Positions 8,848 to 17,905 of a DNA stretch of 64,000 nucleotides are shown piece after piece. Where the stretch lies: positions 186,001-250,000 of the forward strand of contig JADKJR010000001.1 of assembly GCA_016720925.1 (NCBI GenBank). Reading direction: 5' to 3'. Within the stretch, counting starts at the first letter, position 1. Each line of letters begins with the position of its first letter. Position numbers and translations under genes: made by a program. Under the pieces are notes generated by a model, which was not told the origin of the DNA, did no database searches, and worked only from the letters and a program-made list of their open reading frames with translations. Origin of the DNA: Betaproteobacteria bacterium (lineage in GTDB: Bacteria; Pseudomonadota; Gammaproteobacteria; Burkholderiales; Usitatibacteraceae).

Positions 8848-8876
8848 AGCGATATGTCCGCGGTTGGCCCACAAAT

Positions 8877-8914
8877 GAAAGCGCCGGTCACACTTTTGTG
8901 TGACCGGCGCTTTC
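8877..8914. terminator. Bidirectional intrinsic terminator between two convergent genes
   Basis: A perfect 17-bp inverted repeat (8877-8893 with 8898-8914) around a TTTT loop, with A-rich sequence on the left arm and T-rich sequence on the right. It lies between the MBL-fold gene (+) and the lipoprotein gene (-), and can end transcripts from both sides. Confidence 0.85.
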
Positions 8915-8950
8915 TTGTGTTGCCATGCCAGTGCTAATGCACCGTAAGAA

Positions 8951-9334
8951 TTACTTCTTCGGGGCAGCAGCGGGAGCAGCAGCCTTGGCGGCATCAACTG
9001 CTTTGCCAGCAGCATCCTTGGCGACGTCTTTGGCAGCTTCAACGGTCTTGCCAGCAGCATCTTTGGCAGCTTCAACGGTCTTGCCAGCAGCGTCTTTGGC
9101 CGCTTCGACAGTCTTGCCGGCAGCATCTTTGGCGGCTTCAACGGTCTTGCCGGCGGCGTCTTTGGACGCGTCAACAGCTGCGCCAGCAGCAGCTTTGGCA
9201 GCATCAACGGCAGCAGCAGCCGGAGCTTCAACCTTCGGCGCAACGGGAGCAGCCGGTGCAACTTTTACTTCTTCTTTGCCACAGGCGGCGAGGCCGATGG
9301 CTACGATTGCAGCGATGAGGACTGATTTATTCAT
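8951..9334 (-). CDS. Repeat-containing Ala/Lys-rich lipoprotein (LEA/apolipoprotein-like helix)
   Basis: 127 residues. The signal peptide ends in the lipobox IGLAAC, with the lipidated cysteine at residue 18. A Pro/Ala/Val-rich linker follows, then tandem 11-residue repeats of the type KDAAGKTVEAA (four near-perfect, with diverged copies on both sides), and a short AAAPKK tail. An 11-residue period of Ala, Lys, Asp/Glu and few large side chains predicts a long amphipathic helix, as in LEA proteins and apolipoproteins. At DNA level the repeats are 33 bases long. No function is known to me; an envelope-tethered helical spacer or stress-protective role is inference. It ends at the shared terminator. 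Confidence 0.82.
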   Translation of the reverse strand: MNKSVLIAAIVAIGLAACGKEEVKVAPAAPVAPKVEAPAAAAVDAAKAAAGAAVDASKDAAGKTVEAAKDAAGKTVEAAKDAAGKTVEAAKDAAGKTVEAAKDVAKDAAGKAVDAAKAAAPAAAPKK

Positions 9335-9528
9335 TTGGGATTCCCTTGGAGAAAAATTTGATCAAAATTTTTATCGGCTGATGTCGCTTTCCAGCCATCT
9401 TTTTGGCACTGAACAATAATCGTGCTATTGACGCTGTGATCTGTTTCGACCGACTGATTAGTATAGCATTGCTTTGGTGCACTGCACAACTGTCAATTTG
9501 CCACCGCCAAATTGTCTCGGATGCCCTC

Positions 9529-10053
9529 TCAAAGCCCGAGGGTGGTCCCGCTTGCGGCGGGTTCGCTTTTCTCCCAAATTTCTTCGAATCGCTCCAGGAA
9601 TGGTCGTGTGCCCACGGCGTCATGCAGGGTAATGACGGAACGAGGTTGGTCAACATGCGGTTTTCGCCAATAGTGGCTATCGTCGGCGATGATCATCGGA
9701 TCGCGCGCTTCGGTGGCCTGATCCACGGTGCGATGTACCTCAATCTGCCCGGAAAACGGCCTCAACAGATAGAGCAGGCGCGGCAACTCAACCTCGATGG
9801 CCTTGACGTCATGCAACACAATGCGCAGACGATGTCCGCGATTGGCAGCGAGCAACGCCCGAATTAGCTCAATCCGGGATGGGCTGCCAAAGCCGCGGTC
9901 GCGAAGTGTCCGTGCGGTTGAGTCGAAAACACGAAGTTCGCGGCGTGCCGCGTTGACGACCTTTTCGATGGCGCCAGCCGAATCGGCGTTGTTAACCATG
10001 AGCCGATATATTTTTTCGGGCGACTCGCTGGCGTGCCGGGATTCATCGCGCAT
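9529..10053 (-). CDS. DUF7931-type protein of unknown function
   Basis: 174 residues, soluble. The pattern of a helix-rich start, AARRELRVFDST, then RIELIRALLAANRGHRLRIVLHDVKAIEVELPRLLYLLRPF, a DDSHYWRKPHVD stretch and a C-terminal RFEEIWEKSEPAASGTTLGL matches a betaproteobacterial family I recall next to cupin genes. The overall layout resembles a phospholipase D-like half (LRIVLHD), but no HKD motif is visible, so catalysis is not supported. It follows roxA on the same strand after 63 bases. Confidence 0.75.
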   Translation of the reverse strand: MRDESRHASESPEKIYRLMVNNADSAGAIEKVVNAARRELRVFDSTARTLRDRGFGSPSRIELIRALLAANRGHRLRIVLHDVKAIEVELPRLLYLLRPFSGQIEVHRTVDQATEARDPMIIADDSHYWRKPHVDQPRSVITLHDAVGTRPFLERFEEIWEKSEPAASGTTLGL

Positions 10054-10116
10054 GTCTGTACTCCGTCTGGCTTGTCAACTTTGGCGTCTTTTCGCGGCCA
10101 TCAGATTTGCGATGCT

Positions 10117-11289
10117 TCAGGCAATATGCAGAAAGCCGTCGCGATACGCACAGTAAAGCGTCGCACCCAACGATTTTCTTTTGCCATCACTTACCAAGCC
10201 CGCGGAGAGTCGGCGCGAGTCGGCAAGGTGTCGCAGCACTTCCACATCGGTGGTTTCCACCGAAAACTCGTTGCCGTTCATGAAGAACAGCTCTTCCGAA
10301 TAGAGGAATCGCGTTCTCAGGTCGAGCACGACGCCGCACCGATTTACTGCCTGCCTGAAAGCACCGATACCCAACATCGTATCCGGCGGATCGAAAAAAA
10401 TGTGCTGTTTCGGGTCCGTAAGCAGACGGCCCAGACAACGCTGTTGGTAGCTTGCATTGCACGTCGCGTCTTGAATCTCCTTCGACATCTTCGCGACACG
10501 TTTTCGCATCGCAGCGTCGATCTCGCCGGGCTGTCGTGTGGGGGCAAGATCAGGGTCACAATACTGCCCGCCAAGCACTACTTCGTCGCGCAGGTAATCC
10601 AGCAGCGCTGTCGTCAATTCCTGCTGGGACGGCGCACGACAGCCGACAGACCAGGTGAGGCATTCCGTTTCGGCGACGCCATCATGGGCAATTCCAGGTG
10701 GCAAATAGAGCAAGTCGCCTGTCTCCAACATAAACTCCTGTTCGGCCTTGAAGTGCGCCAGGATCTTGAGTGGAACGCCTGGTTTCAAACGCAGGTCTTT
10801 CTGGGCCGAAATACGCCAGCGGCGTTTGCCCGAACCCTGCAGCAGGAACACATCGTAGGAATCGATATGGGGACCTACACCAGCACCCGGCACGGCATAG
10901 CTCACCATCAGATCATCGATCCGCGCATGCGGGATGAAGTCAAAGTGGGCAAGCAGGTCGTGCGCTTCAAAAGAAAAATGCTGCGTATCCTGAACCAGAA
11001 CGGTCCATTTATCCTGTTTCACTGCGGCGAAATCGCGGCGCGAAAGTGGATTTTGTTGCAGCGTCCAACCTGCGCGGGTGTGTGCGATCAGTCGGCTCTC
11101 CGCATCTTCCCGTTGCGCAAGCTCGAGCACCTCGCGCTTTGTCAGCGGCTCGGCAAGATCGGGGAAAGCGTTTCGAACCAGCAGCGGTTTCTTCTGCCAA
11201 TAATCGCGCAGGAATTGTTTCGCGGAAAGTCCACCCAGATGCGCGAGAGGCCGGTTCGGGCCATCTTTTTCGTGAGCTGTTTTCTTCAT
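10117..11289 (-). CDS. roxA: Ribosomal oxygenase RoxA/YcfD-like (50S L16 arginine hydroxylase)
   Basis: 390-residue JmjC/cupin 2-oxoglutarate, Fe(II)-dependent oxygenase. Iron ligands are seen as HxD in GVGPHIDSYDVFLLQGSG and the distal His in LPPGIAHDGVAE. The N-terminal LSAKQFLRDYWQKKPLLVRNAFP is the family hallmark. E. coli YcfD hydroxylates Arg81 of ribosomal protein L16; the matching arginine (R82) is present in the rplP product of this window (about 44,157 in the DNA). Start ATG at 11287-11289; a longer frame upstream overlaps the divergent peroxiredoxin gene and lacks family features. Confidence 0.9.
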   Translation of the reverse strand: MKKTAHEKDGPNRPLAHLGGLSAKQFLRDYWQKKPLLVRNAFPDLAEPLTKREVLELAQREDAESRLIAHTRAGWTLQQNPLSRRDFAAVKQDKWTVLVQDTQHFSFEAHDLLAHFDFIPHARIDDLMVSYAVPGAGVGPHIDSYDVFLLQGSGKRRWRISAQKDLRLKPGVPLKILAHFKAEQEFMLETGDLLYLPPGIAHDGVAETECLTWSVGCRAPSQQELTTALLDYLRDEVVLGGQYCDPDLAPTRQPGEIDAAMRKRVAKMSKEIQDATCNASYQQRCLGRLLTDPKQHIFFDPPDTMLGIGAFRQAVNRCGVVLDLRTRFLYSEELFFMNGNEFSVETTDVEVLRHLADSRRLSAGLVSDGKRKSLGATLYCAYRDGFLHIA

Positions 11290-11374
11290 TCGATGATGCC
11301 TTGCAAAGTAAAAAAGAAAATGAGATAGAATCAATTTACCTTCAACAACCCAATGCTGATGGATAGAGACGATA

Positions 11375-11848
11375 ATGTTACAGGTTGGTTCGAGAGCGCC
11401 CGCATTTGAACTTCCTGACGCAAGCATGGAAATGATCCAGCTTTCCAGCTTTCGCGGCAAGAAAAACGTCGTCCTGTATTTCTATCCGCGCGACGGCACG
11501 CCTGGCTGCACCCTGGAGGCGATCAATTTCTCCGATCATGACGAGGAGTTCGCGGATTGCGATACCGTCGTGTTTGGAGTCTCCAGTGATGATTGTCTGG
11601 TGCATGAAGAATTTCGCGACAAGCACGGATTGTCACTGCAATTGCTGTCTGATGCCGACTGCGAGGTGATGAAAAAATATGATGTCGTGGGCGAGGTAGC
11701 TGTCAACGGTTCCACGCGTCCAAGTGTGCACCGCTCGACGTTCGTCATCGACAAGAAAGGTGTGGTCAGGCACATATTGCGCGATCTCAGTCCACGTGAA
11801 CACGCGTCGGCCGTACTGAAACTTGTGAGGCAAATCCACGGGCATTGA
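11375..11848 (+). CDS. Peroxiredoxin, PrxQ/BCP subfamily
   Basis: 157-residue thiol peroxidase that reduces hydroperoxides. Thioredoxin-like fold with the peroxidatic cysteine C45 in DGTPGCTLEA. The resolving cysteine found five residues later in E. coli BCP is replaced by isoleucine (I50). Other cysteines (in FADCDTV, SDDCLVH and DADCEVM) could serve instead, or the enzyme may be 1-Cys. Start ATG at 11375; divergent from roxA. Confidence 0.9.
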   Translation: MLQVGSRAPAFELPDASMEMIQLSSFRGKKNVVLYFYPRDGTPGCTLEAINFSDHDEEFADCDTVVFGVSSDDCLVHEEFRDKHGLSLQLLSDADCEVMKKYDVVGEVAVNGSTRPSVHRSTFVIDKKGVVRHILRDLSPREHASAVLKLVRQIHGH

Positions 11849-11973
11849 GCATTGCAGCAAGCTGTCCGCTAATTTACGCGCTCTGCCACCGCATCGCGGT
11901 ACAATCGCAGCGTTTTGAATTCCCGCATCTCACCCAACTTGCGCTGCAAGCCATACTTGCTGCCACGACATCC

Positions 11974-12459
11974 ATGCAAATCACCAAAGACACCGTTGTC
12001 ACACTTTCCTATGATCTGATTGACAGCGACGGCAACTCCCTCGGAGATGCCGGTACTGACTTGTCGTACCTGCATGGCGGCTACAGCGGTATCTTTCCAC
12101 TGGTCGAGGAGGGCTTGTCGGGTAAGGCTGCAGGTGAGGAATTCTCGGTGTCTCTACAGCCCGAGGACGCATTTGGCGATTTTGACGAAAACCTGATTCG
12201 CGTTGAACCGAAAAGTGTATTTCCGGCCAATGTGGAAGTCGGCATGCAGTTTGAAGGATTGCCGCAAGGTGAAGAGGATGATCGCTGGGTGGTATACACG
12301 GTCACCGATATCGCCGATGACACGGTGGTGATCGATGGCAATCACCCGCTGGCGGGAGAGCGACTGTTTTTCAAATGCACCGTCAAGGATGTGCGTGTTG
12401 CTACGGCTGATGAAATCACGCATGGCCATGCACATGGCGATCACGGGCACCACCACTGA
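11974..12459 (+). CDS. slyD: FKBP-type peptidyl-prolyl isomerase, SlyD-like
   Basis: 161 residues. MQITKDTVVTLSYDLIDSDGNSLGD starts the FKBP half-barrel; an insert-in-flap domain covers about residues 70-125 (PEDAFGDFDENLIRVEP...); the domain closes with GNHPLAGERLFFKCTVKDV, and a His-rich tail of 12 residues (HGHAHGDHGHHH) can bind nickel or zinc. SlyD combines prolyl isomerase, chaperone and metal storage roles. The ATG at 11974 gives the canonical N-terminus. Convergent with mutS, only 19 bases apart. Confidence 0.93.
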   Translation: MQITKDTVVTLSYDLIDSDGNSLGDAGTDLSYLHGGYSGIFPLVEEGLSGKAAGEEFSVSLQPEDAFGDFDENLIRVEPKSVFPANVEVGMQFEGLPQGEEDDRWVVYTVTDIADDTVVIDGNHPLAGERLFFKCTVKDVRVATADEITHGHAHGDHGHHH

Positions 12460-12478
12460 TTTGTGGCGCGCCCGCGAG

Positions 12479-15028
12479 TCAGTTTTTCGTTTCGTGCAGT
12501 TTTTTCAGTTGATACAGCTTGTCGAGCGCTTCTCGCGGTGACAGTTCATCCGGCTTGATGTCGTCGAGTGCGTCGAGCGCCGGGTGAATTTCCGCATCAG
12601 CGATCTTTTTTGGTGTGTCGAAAAGTCCCGCTTGCGGTGTCGCCGCCACGTGTGTGACCTCCAGCGTTTCAAGATGCTTGCGCGCCGAGCGCACGACTGA
12701 CCGGGGAACGCCTGCAAGTTGTGCAACTTGCAAGCCGTAACTCTTGTTGGCCGGACCGGACTCAAGTTTGTGCAGAAACACGATCTTGTCTTTCATCTCG
12801 ACCGCATCCAGATGCACGTTGGCGAGATTCGCCAATTCGGCGTTCAGATGCGTGAGCTCGAAATAGTGCGTGGCGAACAGCGTGTAGCAACGCGTCACTT
12901 GAGCCAGGTGGCGGGCAATCGCGTACGCGAGTGCGAGTCCGTCAAAAGTTGATGTGCCCCGACCGATTTCATCGATCAGCACCAGACTATGGTTGCTGGC
13001 GTTGTTGAGGATTGACGCGGCTTCCGTCATTTCCACCATGAACGTGGAGCGCCCGCCGGCCAGGTCGTCGCTGGCGCCGATGCGCGTCATGATCTGATCG
13101 ATGCGCCCGATCTCGGCGTGCGCGGCGGGTACGAAAGAACCGGTATGAGCCAGCAGCACAATTTGCGCGACCTGACGCATGTAGGTCGATTTGCCGCCCA
13201 TATTCGGACCGGTAATGAGCAACAATTGGCGTGAGCGCGACAGCTCGCAATCATTCGCGATGAAACTCTCAACCTGGCTCTCCACCACCAGATGTCGTCC
13301 GCCCTGAATCGAAATGCGGTCCTCGCTGACAAACACCGGCGCGGAAAGGCTGAAGCGTTTGGCGTTCACCGCATTCGCGCACAGCACGTCGAGCTCGGCT
13401 GCGGCGCGCGCCAGCGCGTGCAGCGCGGGAACATCGGGCAACAATTGATCCAGCAAGGCATCGTAGAGAAATTTCTCCCGCGCCAGCGCGCGCTCGCCGG
13501 CGGATAGCGCCTTGTCTTCGAAGATTTTCAGTTCCGGCGTAATGTAGCGCTCGGCGTTCTTGAGCGTTTGACGCCGGCGGTAGTCGACGGGAACCTTGTC
13601 GAGCTGACCCTGCGTGACCTCGATGTAAAAGCCATGCACGCGGTTGTACTCGACCCGCAAATTGGCAATGCCGGTGCGTTCGCGCTCGCGCTTTTCGAGA
13701 TCGAGCAGAAAACCGCTGGCGTTGCTTTGCATCGCGCGCAACTCATCGAGTTCGGCGTCGAAACCGTCGCGTATTACCCCGCCGTCACGGACCATCGAAG
13801 CGGGGTCATCACGCAGGGATACCGAAAGTCCAGCGTGGATGCGGGCCTCCAGGCAGAAATGGCTGGAAAGCCGCTCCAGTGCGTGACTTTTCAATCCGAC
13901 TATGTGCCGGTGAAGTTCTGGCGCGCTGCCGAGTGCGTTGCGCAATGCCGCAAGGTCGCGTGGACGCGCCGTCTTCAGTGCGATCCGCGTGACGATACGC
14001 TCGATATCCGCCCAGTCGGACAACAGGCCCTGCAAGGCAGGGACGGATTCGTGCACGGTGTGGCTGGCGTGCAGTCGTTGCTGGATAACGTCGCGGTCAC
14101 GCAGAGGATGGGTCAGCCAGTCGCGCAGCATGCGCGCGCCCATGCTCGTGACGGTGGTGTTCAGCAATGAAAACAGCGTGGGGGATGTTTCTCGACTGAT
14201 GGTTTCGCAGATCTCCAGATTTCGGCGCGTGGCCGCATCCATGCGAACGAAGTCATCGCTACGTTCGACCGACAGGCCGGTGAGATGCGGTAACGCCGTG
14301 CGTTGCGTTTGCTGAACGTATTGCAACAATGCGCCCGCGGCGGCGATGGCAAGGGGCAGGTCGTCGCAGTCAAAGCTCTTGAGATCGGCCGTGTTGAATT
14401 GCCGGGCAAGCAGTTTGGTGGCCGATTCGATATCGAATTGCCAGTCGGCGATGCGGTGTATGGCGATACCATTAGCATTCAATTTCGCGTTTTCCGGCAA
14501 CAGCAACTCTGAAGGTTGCAAGCGTTCAAGCTCGGATTGGTATTGCGAAACGCTTGTCTCCATTATTCGAAATCGGCCGCCCGACAGAGACAATGCCGCC
14601 AGGCCGAGCTGCGTGCCTTGTACGTAAACAGCCGCAATCAGCACGTCACGCGCATCGGGTAGTAGCGCGCTGTCGGTCAGCGTCCCGGGTGTGATCACGC
14701 GAACCACCGCACGTTCGACTGGCCCTTTGTTGGTGACTTCGCCCACCTGTTCGCAAATCGCGGCAGATTCCCCCAGCTTGACCAGCTTGGCGAGATAAGG
14801 CTCGATGGCGTGAAAGGGTACGCCGGCCATCTTGATCGGGGTGCCGGCAGATTGACCGCGCGTGGTGAGCGTGATGTCGAGCAGTCTGGCGGCTTTTACG
14901 GCGTCGTCGAAAAACAGCTCATAGAAATCGCCCATGCGATACAGCACCAGTGTGTCCGGATACTCCGACTTGATACGCAGATACTGCTGCATCATCGGCG
15001 TGTGCTGGCTGAAGGCCTTGTCGTTCAT
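12479..15028 (-). CDS. mutS: DNA mismatch repair protein MutS
   Basis: 849 residues, usual length. N-terminal mismatch-binding domain with the Phe-X-Glu motif (F35-Y-E37 in MGDFYELF). Connector, core and clamp domains follow. The ATPase domain carries Walker A GPNMGGKSTYMRQ and Walker B LVLIDEIGRGTSTFDG, and the C-terminus has the FATHYFELTHL and YGLQVAQLAGVP motifs. It recognises mispairs and recruits MutL. The ATG at 15026-15028 is preferred since HTPMMQQYL then falls at residue 9-17 as usual. suhB lies upstream on the same strand after 86 bases. Confidence 0.97.
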   Translation of the reverse strand: MNDKAFSQHTPMMQQYLRIKSEYPDTLVLYRMGDFYELFFDDAVKAARLLDITLTTRGQSAGTPIKMAGVPFHAIEPYLAKLVKLGESAAICEQVGEVTNKGPVERAVVRVITPGTLTDSALLPDARDVLIAAVYVQGTQLGLAALSLSGGRFRIMETSVSQYQSELERLQPSELLLPENAKLNANGIAIHRIADWQFDIESATKLLARQFNTADLKSFDCDDLPLAIAAAGALLQYVQQTQRTALPHLTGLSVERSDDFVRMDAATRRNLEICETISRETSPTLFSLLNTTVTSMGARMLRDWLTHPLRDRDVIQQRLHASHTVHESVPALQGLLSDWADIERIVTRIALKTARPRDLAALRNALGSAPELHRHIVGLKSHALERLSSHFCLEARIHAGLSVSLRDDPASMVRDGGVIRDGFDAELDELRAMQSNASGFLLDLEKRERERTGIANLRVEYNRVHGFYIEVTQGQLDKVPVDYRRRQTLKNAERYITPELKIFEDKALSAGERALAREKFLYDALLDQLLPDVPALHALARAAAELDVLCANAVNAKRFSLSAPVFVSEDRISIQGGRHLVVESQVESFIANDCELSRSRQLLLITGPNMGGKSTYMRQVAQIVLLAHTGSFVPAAHAEIGRIDQIMTRIGASDDLAGGRSTFMVEMTEAASILNNASNHSLVLIDEIGRGTSTFDGLALAYAIARHLAQVTRCYTLFATHYFELTHLNAELANLANVHLDAVEMKDKIVFLHKLESGPANKSYGLQVAQLAGVPRSVVRSARKHLETLEVTHVAATPQAGLFDTPKKIADAEIHPALDALDDIKPDELSPREALDKLYQLKKLHETKN

Positions 15029-15114
15029 GTTCGCGTCAATGCCACAGGAAGCACGACAGGCGACGGAGGTGCAACGCCGACTGCCATGATGCATCGCGTC
15101 GCATCCACGCTCCC

Positions 15115-15903
15115 TCAGGCTTTGTAATGCGCCTGCACGATCTGCAGCAGGGCAGGAAATACCTTCGGTGTTGCCGTCACGATGTTGCCGTTTTCCAGAA
15201 ACATGTCATCACCGGCAAAACTGGTCACGAGGCCGCCGGCTTCCTTGATCATCAAGGCGCCTGCCGCCACGTCCCAGGGGCTTAGACCCCTTTCCCAGAA
15301 GCCGTCATAACGGCCACACGCGACATAGGCGAGATCAAGTGCTGCAGAACCCGGGCGGCGAATGCCGGCGCATTTCGGCGTGAGTTCCTTGAACAAGCCC
15401 AGATACTGGTCAATGCTCGTGAATTCCTTGAACGGGAAACCGGTGCCGAGCAAGGAATCTTTCAAATTCAGTGTCTTTGAAACCCGAATGCGCCGGTCGT
15501 TAAGGAACGCACCGCCGCCGCGCGAGGCGGTAAACAGTTCATTGCGTGTCGGGTCGTAAATGACGCCGTGGCTCAACACGCCCTTTACCGCTAGCGCGAT
15601 GGATACACAATATTGAGGAAATCCATGCAAAAAATTGGTGGTGCCGTCGAGGGGGTCAATGATCCATTGATATTCCGACGCGGTTTCCGTGAGACCGGAT
15701 TCCTCGGCCAGGATGCTATGCTGTGGATAGGCTTCGCGCAAAACTTCGATGATCGCCGCTTCGGCGATCCGGTCGACTTCTGACACGAAATCGTTTTGGG
15801 ATTTCAGCTCGACTGTCAGTTTATCGAGGTCGTTGGACGCACGGGTAATGAGCGAGCCCGCACGGCGCGCCGCTTTCACGGCGATGTTCAGCATCGGATG
15901 CAT
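15115..15903 (-). CDS. suhB: Inositol-1-monophosphatase family protein SuhB
   Basis: 262 residues. Mg-dependent phosphatase fold with the metal-binding motifs EEsG (ILAEESG), WIIDPLDGTTNFLHGFP and WDVAAGALMIKEAGG. In E. coli SuhB also joins the rRNA antitermination complex with NusA/B/E/G. Start ATG at 15901-15903 (MHPMLNIAVKAARRAG), which is the family N-terminus. Divergent from trmJ with about 164 bases between. Confidence 0.94.
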   Translation of the reverse strand: MHPMLNIAVKAARRAGSLITRASNDLDKLTVELKSQNDFVSEVDRIAEAAIIEVLREAYPQHSILAEESGLTETASEYQWIIDPLDGTTNFLHGFPQYCVSIALAVKGVLSHGVIYDPTRNELFTASRGGGAFLNDRRIRVSKTLNLKDSLLGTGFPFKEFTSIDQYLGLFKELTPKCAGIRRPGSAALDLAYVACGRYDGFWERGLSPWDVAAGALMIKEAGGLVTSFAGDDMFLENGNIVTATPKVFPALLQIVQAHYKA

Positions 15904-16067
15904 GGATATATTTTCTATGCGCATGGAGCACGACCGCGCGGGGTGACTTTGCTGCTGCCGCACGGAATTATGCAAATTGCAGATTTCCGTGCGGCAGCAA
16001 CAAATTTACTCCCGCTCGCTCACTTTCCATTCACGCATTAAGAGCAAGAAGAAGTCATAATTTTACT

Positions 16068-16823
16068 ATGACTACCCCCCCGACGTTTCCGTATTTGTTG
16101 GCTCGTGTTCGAGTCGTGATGATATCGACCTCACACCCCGGCAATATTGGCAGCGCCGCGCGCGCGATGAAAACCATGGGCTTGTCGGATCTGGTGCTGG
16201 TAACTCCCCGGCACGCGGGCGCGACGCGGGATGCCCAGGCCGTGGCACTGGCATCGGGGGCGAATGACGTACTTGAAAATGCCCGCGTAGTCGGCACACT
16301 CGACGAAGCACTTGCCGACGTACATTTCGCGCTCGCGTTCACCGCGCGCCGTCGCGAGCTTTCGCATGGCATGCGTGGCCTGCGTGAGGCGGCGGCTTTT
16401 GCGATCAATGAATTGTCGGCGGGTTCACAGAGGACCGTGGCGCTGGTGTTTGGTAATGAAACCTTTGGGCTATCGAATGAAGAAGTCGATCGCTGCCAGA
16501 TGATCGCGATGATCCCCGCCAATCCGGCGTACACGTCGCTGAATGTGTCGCAGGCGATTCAACTTGGCGCCTACGAAATGATGATGGCGGCGAACGCATT
16601 CACGGTGAACGATGAACCGGCCCGGCCCGCCTCGGGCATCGGTGAAGTGGAAGGATTCCTGCAACATCTGGAGTCGGCCGCGGTGTCGGCTGAATTTCTC
16701 GATCCCGCCGAGCCCAAGCGATTCATGACGCGCATGCGGCGATTGTTCGCGCGCGCTCGCATGGAGCCGGAAGAGGTTGCGATCCTGCGCGGATTGCTGG
16801 CGGCGCTGATGAAGCGGCGCTGA
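16068..16823 (+). CDS. trmJ: tRNA (cytidine/uridine-2'-O-)-methyltransferase TrmJ
   Basis: 251-residue SPOUT (trefoil-knot) methyltransferase that 2'-O-methylates position 32 of several tRNAs. Motifs: VRVVMISTSHPGNIGSAARAM near the N-terminus, ALVFGNETFGLSNEEVDRC, and the knot sequence NPAYTSLNVSQAIQLGAYEM. A C-terminal helical extension (AEPKRFMTRMRRLFARARMEPEEV) is typical of TrmJ rather than TrmL. Followed after 127 bases by cysE in the same direction. Confidence 0.94.
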   Translation: MTTPPTFPYLLARVRVVMISTSHPGNIGSAARAMKTMGLSDLVLVTPRHAGATRDAQAVALASGANDVLENARVVGTLDEALADVHFALAFTARRRELSHGMRGLREAAAFAINELSAGSQRTVALVFGNETFGLSNEEVDRCQMIAMIPANPAYTSLNVSQAIQLGAYEMMMAANAFTVNDEPARPASGIGEVEGFLQHLESAAVSAEFLDPAEPKRFMTRMRRLFARARMEPEEVAILRGLLAALMKRR

Positions 16824-16950
16824 TTCTCACTTGCATGTGCGTTGAGAAATGCCTGAAGTTGGAACATGGGAAAATATCAAGTTCAATAGACTCGATTGCA
16901 CGAAGGCGCGATCCGGTCTACGCTGACCGACACCGTTCAATAATGATGTG

Positions 16951-17697
16951 ATGCCCATGTTCTCCCGACTCCGCGAAGATATTCACAGCGTCTACGCACG
17001 CGATCCGGCCGCCCGCAACTGGTGGGAAGTGCTCACCTGTTATCCGGGCATGCATGCCATCTGGTGGCATCGATGGGTATCGAGCCCGCTGTGGAACGTT
17101 GGCCTGAAATGGCTGGGCCGTCTGATGTCCAACGTCGGGCGATTGTTCACTGGCGTGGAAATTCATCCTGGCGCCACGCTTGGACGCCGGTTTTTTATCG
17201 ATCACGGCATGGGCATCGTCATCGGCGAGACGGCGCTGATCGGCGACGATTGCACCCTGTATCACGGCGTGACGCTAGGTGGTGTGGCGTGGAACAAGGG
17301 TAAGCGTCATCCCACCCTTGGCGATGGCGTCACGGTTGGCGCGGGCGCCAAGATTCTCGGGCCGTTCCTGGTCGGTGCAGGCGCCAAGATTGGTTCCAAC
17401 TCGGTGGTCGTCAAAGAGGTTCCCGCCGGTGCGACGGTCGTCGGGATTCCCGCGCGAATTGTCGAAGGACTGGAACAGGGGGTCGCCGGGCAGGCCTTTT
17501 CTGCCTATGCAGTTACCACCAACGAAAACGACCCGCTCAACGCTATCCTCAAGACTATAGCCGGCCGTTCGGATCATGCGGAAACTGAATTGGCGCAAAT
17601 GTTGAAGCGAATTGAGGAGTTGGAATCGCAGCTGCACCGTGAGAAGTCCACCATCCCACAAAACAGTCTGGCATTCGATAGCCAAGCAAAAGTCTAG
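16951..17697 (+). CDS. cysE: Serine O-acetyltransferase
   Basis: About 248 residues. Acetylates serine with acetyl-CoA, first step of cysteine synthesis. N-terminal helical part with REDIHSVYARDPAARNWWEVL; left-handed beta-helix hexapeptide region with the active-site FFIDHGMGIVIGETA and HGVTLGGVAWNKGKRHPTLGD; then a long C-terminal tail with a coiled-coil-like TELAQMLKRIEELESQL. The start lies among GTG (16948), ATG (16951) and ATG (16957); all give the same protein within three residues. The insertion-sequence region begins directly downstream. Confidence 0.95.
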   Translation: MPMFSRLREDIHSVYARDPAARNWWEVLTCYPGMHAIWWHRWVSSPLWNVGLKWLGRLMSNVGRLFTGVEIHPGATLGRRFFIDHGMGIVIGETALIGDDCTLYHGVTLGGVAWNKGKRHPTLGDGVTVGAGAKILGPFLVGAGAKIGSNSVVVKEVPAGATVVGIPARIVEGLEQGVAGQAFSAYAVTTNENDPLNAILKTIAGRSDHAETELAQMLKRIEELESQLHREKSTIPQNSLAFDSQAKV

Positions 17698-17703
17698 CAT
17701 TGA

Positions 17704-17745
17704 AGCGGCGTTTCAGCCATAAATGGGTTGAAAGCCGCGCCCAGC
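17704..17745. repeat. Palindromic intergenic repeat, copy A
   Basis: An imperfect palindrome built from GCGGCGTTTCAGCC, a short ATAAAT centre, and GGGTTGAAAGCCGCGC. It shares the GCGGCGTTTCAG/CCGCGCC parts with four other intergenic sites (near 26.3, 46.8, 50.05 and 54.7 kb). It lies between cysE and the IS4 remnant. Confidence 0.5.
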
Positions 17746-17905
17746 ATAGGATTTGCGTGGCCGTTCCACAGGTGTCCCACCGTTTTCACGAAAGACGGTT
17801 ATAAGTTGATGAATTGTTTGTGGAAACCTACGATTTTGGCTGGTCTTGATTTGAATTTTGAAGTGCAGACTTTGAGCTTTTTGCGGACATCCGCCAAAGG
17901 TCCCC

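Noticed and set aside
9010..9180. CRISPR-like array
   Set aside because: The 33-base units are contiguous, in frame and code for an 11-residue protein repeat without spacers.
9403..9867. Long plus-strand open frame of 154 codons
   Set aside because: It lies opposite the DUF7931 gene; the minus-strand protein has a coherent family-like pattern while this one has a low-complexity, Cys/His-rich composition.
10033..11328. Plus-strand open frame of 431 codons opposite roxA
   Set aside because: Mirror of a confident JmjC oxygenase; the translated product has no recognisable domain.
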